Shown: positions 8,557 to 12,500 of the stretch, piece after piece
How the letters are laid out: every line of letters starts with the position of its first letter
Position numbering within the stretch: the first letter of the stretch is position 1
Assembly (NCBI GenBank): GCA_012295275.1
Contig: CM022674.1
Location: 1,833,242 to 1,845,741 of the forward strand
DNA length: 12,500 nt
Direction of reading: 5' to 3'
Source of the DNA: Chrysomallon squamiferum
Lineage: Eukaryota > Mollusca > Gastropoda > Neomphalida > Peltospiridae
Notes under the pieces: model-generated
Database searches by the model: none
Seen by the model: the letters and a program-made list of their open reading frames with translations, nothing else
What the model was told of the DNA's origin: nothing
Translations under genes and position numbers: made by a program

Positions 8557-8640
8557 ATGGCACTCAAGAAAACAAAAAGTAAAAGCGATAATGCTGGTGG
8601 AAAGAAAATAAATGAAAAACATGAGAGTGGCATTCGTTAG
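8557..8640 (+). pseudogene. possible N-terminal stub of a Tigger transposase ORF
   Basis: An ATG with A at -3 and G at +4 opens a lysine-rich frame, MALKKTKSKSDNAGGKK..., of 27 codons that ends just before the right terminal repeat. Many Tigger/pogo transposases begin with short basic leaders of this kind, so this may be the start codon region left by an internal deletion. It is too short to assign by similarity. Confidence 0.25.
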
Positions 8641-8651
8641 TCTGACATTGC

Positions 8652-8676
8652 TTCGGTTTACGTACAATTCGGTTTA
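8652..8676. repeat. subterminal direct repeats TTCGGTTTA
   Basis: TTCGGTTTA occurs at 8652-8660 and 8668-8676, a 16-base step, just inside the right terminal repeat. The second also forms CGGTT-TATG-AACCG. Repeats in this position are often transposase-binding sites. Confidence 0.55.
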
Positions 8677-9137
8677 TGAACCGAGTTCTGGAACAAATTA
8701 AGTTTGTAATCCGAGGTTCCACTGTGAAAATAAAGTTATAAAATAACAAATACTTTTAAACAATGCATCTGGTTTATATTACTTTATCAGTGTCATTATC
8801 ATTATTATTATTAATATTATTAACATCTGACAACTTTTTAAAACAATTTCCAATTTTAACACATTTTGCACTTTAATTTCTTTTTCAAAACAACAACAAA
8901 CAACAAAATAGTCACTATATACACACTAATTCATATTCTATTTATATTTAATTGCATCACATTCGATCTTTTTTTTTTCAATTATTTAACCATTTTTAAT
9001 TTTATTAATACAAAAAGAACTAACTTTCCACTGATGTGATATTTTAGTGCTGTTAATATTAAGCACCCAAAATACTGTATTTAAAACACAAACTGAGTAT
9101 CTAACCTCTACAATTATATTATACTGTTTTAAAAACA

Positions 9138-9138
<1 letters not shown>

Positions 9139-9171
<33 letters not shown>

Positions 9172-9236
9172 TTAACAACACTGATAATAATATCAATTAA
9201 TAACAACAACAATAACATAATAATAATAACAGAAGC
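9139..9236. repeat. (AAT)n/(AAC)n microsatellite
   Basis: AAT array of about ten units at 9139-9170 passing into mixed AAT/AAC units. Confidence 0.9.
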
Positions 9237-9603
9237 TGTTATTGTAATAAAATGTAAATATTTCTCTTATTGAGCAATTTGTGTAACAATGTCAGTCTTT
9301 ATGTCATACGTCAAATTATTAGATATATTGTATGCAGCTGCCTGCATCCTATGCATATATGCTGTAATATCAAATATAAATGGATTTATATTTAGTCATG
9401 AATGTCATTCTACTTATATTCCAAAATAAATAAAGTTTTCTGAAAACATTTTGATCAGAGAGGCTCAAACTAGCTAATACTCCATGTCTGAACTTATTAT
9501 ACTTTGGTTTTTAATTTCCCTAAAAATCAAGGTATTGAACAAATAACATAATCAAACATGAATTAATGTAAACAAAAGCACTAAATGTGAATACAATAAA
9601 TGT

Positions 9604-9663
9604 TAATAATAATAATAACAACAATAATAACAATAATAATAATCATAATAATCATAATAATAA

Positions 9664-9698
<35 letters not shown>

Positions 9699-9719
9699 TA
9701 ACAATAATAATAATAATAA
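9604..9719. repeat. (AAT)n/(AAC)n microsatellite
   Basis: Second and longer trinucleotide array with AAC and CAT variants. It resembles the array at 9139, as expected for independent slippage products. Confidence 0.9.
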
Positions 9720-9925
9720 GTATATAAACAGGATAAATGTTACTATTTTTGTTTTAACTTTACAATTCTACAAACTGGAATGTTAAAAACATTTTGCTTA
9801 TTAATATAGTGGAAATGTTTTAAATAAATAAATGAAATGTAAACAGAAATTTTTAAAATACAATAATGGTCTGAAGTAGATATGATTTTTCAGCTGATAT
9901 GAATATAATATTAATATCATGTGTG

Positions 9926-9963
9926 TGTCTGTCTGTCTGCATTTTGGTACAGACAGACAGACA
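9926..9963. repeat. perfect 14-bp inverted repeat
   Basis: TGTCTGTCTGTCTG at 9926-9939 pairs fully with CAGACAGACAGACA at 9950-9963 around a 10-base loop. Both arms are tetranucleotide repeats, so they may have arisen as an inverted microsatellite pair. Confidence 0.85.
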
Positions 9964-10222
9964 AAAAAATTAATATATTGCACAGATGTTTTTAAATAAA
10001 TTTCTATTTATAGTGCATATAGAGTGATATAATCAAATGGCCTAAACTCATTCGGTAATATTAAGAACAATACATTTTTTGTTTTACTATAAATCATTTC
10101 TGAAAAAAGAAATATCAAAAACTATTCACAGATTAATGATAGTATAGTCTACTCAATTTATGATCATTGTTGTTGTTGTAGGGGTTTTGTCAGTTAGTCT
10201 TTTTATATATGCATTACTATAC

Positions 10223-10246
10223 AAAAAAAAAAAAAAAAAAAAAAAA
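10223..10246. repeat. poly(A) run of about 24
   Basis: Uninterrupted A tract between a TA-rich stretch and GTATTATATTG. No element body is recognised. Confidence 0.9.
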
Positions 10247-10298
10247 GTATTATATTGAAAAAGAACGTGCTCCTAATTAATTCATTTATACATTTTCA

Positions 10299-10660
10299 TC
10301 AGTCCTAAGACTTTACTATCATTCTTTATTATCTACACCAATAATAAACTTCAAGTATATTAAGTACATATTTAGGACATTTCAATATGCCAGTACAGGT
10401 AAAAATTTCAAAAATCCTAAAACTTTACTGTCATACATTGTCTCATATTTTGGCCACATAAAAAATAAAATTAAAATTAAAATAAATCTTCAAGTATATT
10501 AACTACAAATTTAAGCTATTTGAAATACCAGATACAGGTTAATTTTATAATCCATAAAACCGTATCACATTTTTTGTGACATGAAAATAATTAAATCTTA
10601 AAGTATATTAACTTTGCATTTAGACCATTTCAAAACACCCCAAAAGGTCAAATTTTAATA
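10299..10660. repeat. degenerate tandem repeat beyond the GLUT stop
   Basis: CTTCAAGTATATTA or a near copy begins at 10349, 10488 and 10597. Each is followed by a related block: TTTAGGACATTTC, TTTAAGCTATTTG, TTTAGACCATTTC. After the first two comes CAGTACAGGT or CAGATACAGGT. The phrase CCTAAGACTTTACT also recurs as CCTAAAACTTTACT and CCATAAAACCGTA. Spacing is 139 and 109 bases, so copies differ by indels. On the minus strand this would lie in the GLUT 3' UTR or just beyond it. Confidence 0.75.
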
Positions 10661-10705
10661 GCTTTTCTTTGTTAGCGATTTTTTTTATTTTTTTTATTTT
10701 TTCAG

Positions 10706-10970
10706 TCAGTCCTGGTTTTCTTTTTCTTCTTCTTCTTCTTCTACTGCTGCTGCTGCTGCTGCTTCTTCTTCTTCTTCTTCTGCTTCGTTGATCAGTGGTT
10801 TATCAGGCGTGACTTGGTCAGCAGACACTTTGGTTGAGCGATGTCGGAAGGCACTGCTTATCTCCTCAAACGTTTTACCCTTCGTTTCAGGAACCTTGAA
10901 GAATGTGAACAACCAGAAGCCAGCCAGCATCACAACAAATGGGAGGAAAGGAATATTCTTGAATTGCATC
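10706..10970 (-). CDS. SLC2A: GLUT terminal exon (TM12 and cytoplasmic tail), with frameshift
   Basis: The acceptor TATATTTCAG|GATGCAATTC sits at 10971/10970 and the stop TGA at 10708-10706. Following phase 0 from the previous exon gives DAIQEYSF. The hydrophobic [23 protein letters not shown] is in another frame, reached by dropping one base in TTTCCTCCC near 10930-10945. The corrected segment has 23 residues before FKVPETKG, the same count as in human GLUT1, with Tyr and Phe at matching positions. After [14 protein letters not shown] comes a tail of Glu and Ala runs ending EEKENQD. Confidence 0.85.
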
Positions 10971-12500
10971 CTGAAATATATATATATATATTTTTTTTAA
11001 ATTATTGTTATATCCCGAAAAAAATTAATTATTATTTTTGTTCATGAATTGCATCCTGATAAAAAATAATCTTTACTTTATTCCCGAAAAAAAAAAAAAA
11101 ATTTTTTTTTGAATTCCATTGTGAAAAAGTACTTAATATCAGTAGAAACAAAAATGATTAAAAATTATATTGAAAAAATGTAATTTAAAAAGATATACAG
11201 AAAATGTAGTTTAAAAAATTATATAGAAAAGAACAAATAAAATTATAGAAAAGTACAATTTTGAATATTAACCAGATAAATATAATTTATATCAATTTTA
11301 AATTATTTTTATTAAAATAAATTCAAAAATTGAATACATAAAAAGTAATCATAGAAAATAATTTTTTATTTTTTTAATTCTTTATAATTATTTAAAATTA
11401 TCCAACAAAGGAGAAAATGAAAAAAATGTTTCTGTTACAGCATACAACTTTAATAAAAATGAAAATGTACTTCGTACCTGAACTATGGGGAATACCATGC
11501 TGACTACAAAGTTGGCTGACCAGTTGACCAGTACTGCAATACTGACCGCTGCTGACCGTGGTCCTTGAGCAAAAAGTTCAGCCACATAAAACCATGGAAT
11601 GGCTCCTGGAAAGAGAGATAAAAATAATAAATAAACAAACGAATTATAAGCAATTCTTTTATTGTTAATGTCATTGTTGTTATTATTGTGTTTGTTTTTA
11701 TTTTTTGTTGTTCTCATTTTATTTTTGCTACCATTTTTATTACTGTCTTTGCCGTCATTATTAAAATTAGTTATTTTGTTATTACATATGGATTGTTTCT
11801 TGTTTTGTTTTAAAAGTTAATTAAATTAACTAACAAAACAATAACAATAATAATAGTAGCGGCAGAAGTAGTAGTAATAGTAAGACAAAGAAGAAGAAGA
11901 AGAAGAAGATATAATATAATAATAATGATAATGACGATGGAAAAAAGAAGAAAGATACAAACCTGGACCAGTGGCAAATGAGATTATGTAGAAGGTGGCA
12001 GCAAAAATACAAACATACGACAACCAGCTGTAAGAATGCTGAAAAATAAGATAAATAAATATATATATATATATATACATAGTTATAATACCTGCCAGAA
12101 CCACAAATGTAAATAACTCCCATCTGAGAAAATTAGAAAATGAATAAATGTCACTAGTTCAAATGTATATATGACAAAATTAAAAAGACAAACTATTTTC
12201 ACCTGCAGGCCTTAAAGCTCAAATACATAGGTGTATGATCTTTATGTGTCTTCCTAATAATTCTCAAACAGATAGACAATTCTTAAAGTCTCATTAATAT
12301 TAATATTTTTCACTTTTACAGGTGAGAATACCTGACAGAATTATAAATATTAAGTAATTCAAACATCTACATACCTGACTGAATTATACGAATAAATAGT
12401 CATTACTGGAATATATATACATAATCATAACAACAATTTTCACATTTTTACCAGTCCACACAAAAGCACGAGAAGAAGAATTCTCACCTTTGCAGGTGTA
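10706..12500 (-). CDS. SLC2A: class I facilitative glucose transporter, 3' part (GLUT/SLC2A family)
   Basis: A major facilitator superfamily sugar transporter of the plasma membrane. Read on the minus strand, the exons are 12500-12488 (partial), 12038-11963, 11605-11478 and 10970-10706. The spliced product covers the last part of the protein: a TM9 region ([12 protein letters not shown]...), the TM10 signature [19 protein letters not shown] with the Trp of the sugar site, TM11 ([16 protein letters not shown]), TM12, and the class I landmark [14 protein letters not shown]. Introns 2 and 3 join in phase 1 and phase 0. The last exon needs a one-base correction between DAIQEYSF and LPFVVML for the frame to hold. 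The rest of the gene lies beyond the right edge. Family assignment is very secure; the paralogue is not resolved. Confidence 0.93.
10728..10787. repeat. coding trinucleotide repeat (CTT/CTG)n
   Basis: TTC/CTT and CTG units on the plus strand encode Glu and Ala runs in the GLUT tail on the minus strand ([18 protein letters not shown]). The reading frame keeps through the array. Confidence 0.85.
10960..11125. repeat. short tandem repeat spanning the last GLUT 3' splice site
   Basis: TGAATTGCATCCTGA occurs identically at 10960-10974, covering the exon start and acceptor, and at 11045-11059 in the intron. A decayed third copy GAATTCCATTGTGA starts at 11111. Each of the first two is followed by AT-rich sequence and CCCGAAAAAA. 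Periods are 85 and about 65 bases. The intronic copies give no usable coding frame. Confidence 0.75.
11060..11477 (-). other. last GLUT intron, AT-rich
   Basis: Apart from the tandem repeat at its 3' end (minus sense), only A/T runs are seen, including adjoining A and T runs at about 11087-11110. The donor at 11477-11476 is CAG|GTACGA. Confidence 0.65.
11478..11605 (-). CDS. SLC2A: GLUT internal exon (TM10-TM11)
   Basis: This 128-base exon runs from acceptor TCTCTTTCCAG|GAGCC to donor TTCAG|GTACGA. Two bases complete a Gly codon split with the previous exon, then 42 codons follow: [20 protein letters not shown], then [22 protein letters not shown]. The PWF...VAELF.QGPR block is the family signature at TM10 and the following cytoplasmic loop. 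Human GLUT1 has Pro where this sequence has Ala in PGAIPWF. Confidence 0.95.
11606..11962 (-). other. GLUT intron with AAT and GAA arrays
   Basis: Donor CCAG|GTTTGT at 11963/11962 and acceptor TTTCCAG at 11606. The middle holds AT-rich sequence and a trinucleotide array at about 11842-11938 (AAT, then AGT, then AGA units). Confidence 0.8.
11842..11938. repeat. AAT / AGT / AGA trinucleotide array
   Basis: Mixed trinucleotide array in a GLUT intron. Minus-strand translation gives tyrosine, serine or leucine runs that are not coding. Confidence 0.85.
11963..12038 (-). CDS. SLC2A: GLUT internal exon (TM9 region)
   Basis: This 76-base exon has acceptor TTATTTTTCAG|CATTC and donor GGTCCAG|GTTTGT. 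It encodes [20 protein letters not shown] then FATGP plus the first base of a Gly codon, so the next intron is phase 1. W.SY...IF...F....GPG aligns with human GLUT1 at TM9-TM10; the position of Glu380 in human GLUT1 is Ala here. Confidence 0.92.
12039..12487 (-). other. GLUT intron with donor-like repeats
   Basis: AT-rich intron with a TA array at 12055-12077. TACCTGACAGAATTATA at 12329 recurs as TACCTGACTGAATTATA 43 bases on, and a weaker relative lies at 12089. Read on the minus strand each ends in CAG|GTAT, which looks like a splice donor. The stretch 12122-12091 also resembles a 32-base mini-exon (acceptor CTCAG, donor CAG|GTATTA) but adds nothing recognisable to GLUT. Confidence 0.6.
12488..12500 (-). 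CDS. SLC2A: GLUT upstream exon, last 13 bases only
   Basis: Minus-strand reading TACACCTGCAAAG|GTGAGAA gives a consensus donor at 12488/12487. In phase 0 with the next exon the bases encode T-P-A-K before HSYSW, in line with the loop ahead of TM9. Most of this exon lies outside the window. Confidence 0.6.

Larger units (their letters stand above)
8237..8724. mobile_element. decayed pogo/Tigger-type non-autonomous element (about 488 bp)
   Basis: The left end starts CAGTGGAA...CCTCGAAG straight after a TA. The right end, read on the other strand, starts CAGTGGAACCTCGG. Ends of this CAGTGG...CCTCG form and TA target sites are typical of pogo/Tigger transposons. The left end has six extra bases between CAGTGGAA and CCTCG; the right flank is TG rather than TA. 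Subterminal sequence is also related (ACAAACTACAGCAATG near the left, GTAAACCGAAGCAATG near the right, each read inwards). No transposase catalytic domain remains. Confidence 0.75.
8730..10298. other. AT-rich intergenic sequence
   Basis: No gene is supported. It holds AAT microsatellites, one perfect 14-bp hairpin, a poly(A) run at 10223-10246, and isolated AATAAA hexamers (for example near 9425) with no gene attached. Confidence 0.6.

Noticed and set aside
11826-12123. Minus-strand ORFs rich in Tyr, Ser and Leu around the GLUT exon
   Set aside because: Only the 12038-11963 part is exon. The rest is intron microsatellite read through.
1-12500. CENP-B box (TTCG....A..CGGG) as a possible target of the CENP-B-like protein
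   Set aside because: I scanned by eye and found no full match; TTCGGTTTACG near 8652 matches only the first half.

Overview
The window looks like nuclear DNA of an animal. It is AT-rich, has long gene-poor stretches full of microsatellites (AT, AAT, CATA/CA, GACA), and its genes carry GT-AG introns. The mix of CATA/CA/TA repeats and the GLUT sequence suggest a lophotrochozoan, possibly a cephalopod mollusc. That placement is inference; nothing in the window proves it.

Layout. 1-3230: AT-rich, no clear gene; a possible 5' non-coding exon near 1473, a CpG-containing patch near 1140-1270, and a two-copy tandem repeat of about 164 bp at 2437-2760. 3231-6290: a plus-strand gene for a CENP-B/Tigger-like protein. 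Its terminal exon opens at a good 3' splice site, has three short uORFs, and holds the whole recognisable coding region. The coding frame is broken by one base at a run of nine A's (3487-3495). 6290-8236: AT-rich, with a palindrome-rich patch near 7750-7890. 8237-8724: a decayed pogo/Tigger-type non-autonomous DNA transposon holding a long imperfect hairpin. 8725-10300: AT-rich with AAT arrays. 10300-10660: degenerate tandem repeat. 10706-12500: the 3' end of a minus-strand class I glucose transporter (GLUT/SLC2A) gene, with three complete exons and the last 13 bases of a fourth. The two genes converge tail to tail.

The most interesting item is the 3337-5963 gene. It encodes two complete CENP-B-type DNA-binding modules, roughly 60% identical by hand count. 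They lie on either side of a DDE transposase core in which all three metal-binding acidic positions appear replaced. An acidic/serine stretch and a C-terminal helical segment follow. This looks like a domesticated, catalytically dead transposase turned into a two-headed DNA-binding protein. A decayed Tigger-type element lies about 2.3 kb downstream.

Both genes carry a single-base frame break: a missing A in the CENP-B-like gene and an extra base in GLUT TM12. Residual assembly error is the simplest shared explanation. Pseudogenisation, or programmed -1 frameshifting at the A run, remains possible. No functional link between the two genes is apparent.
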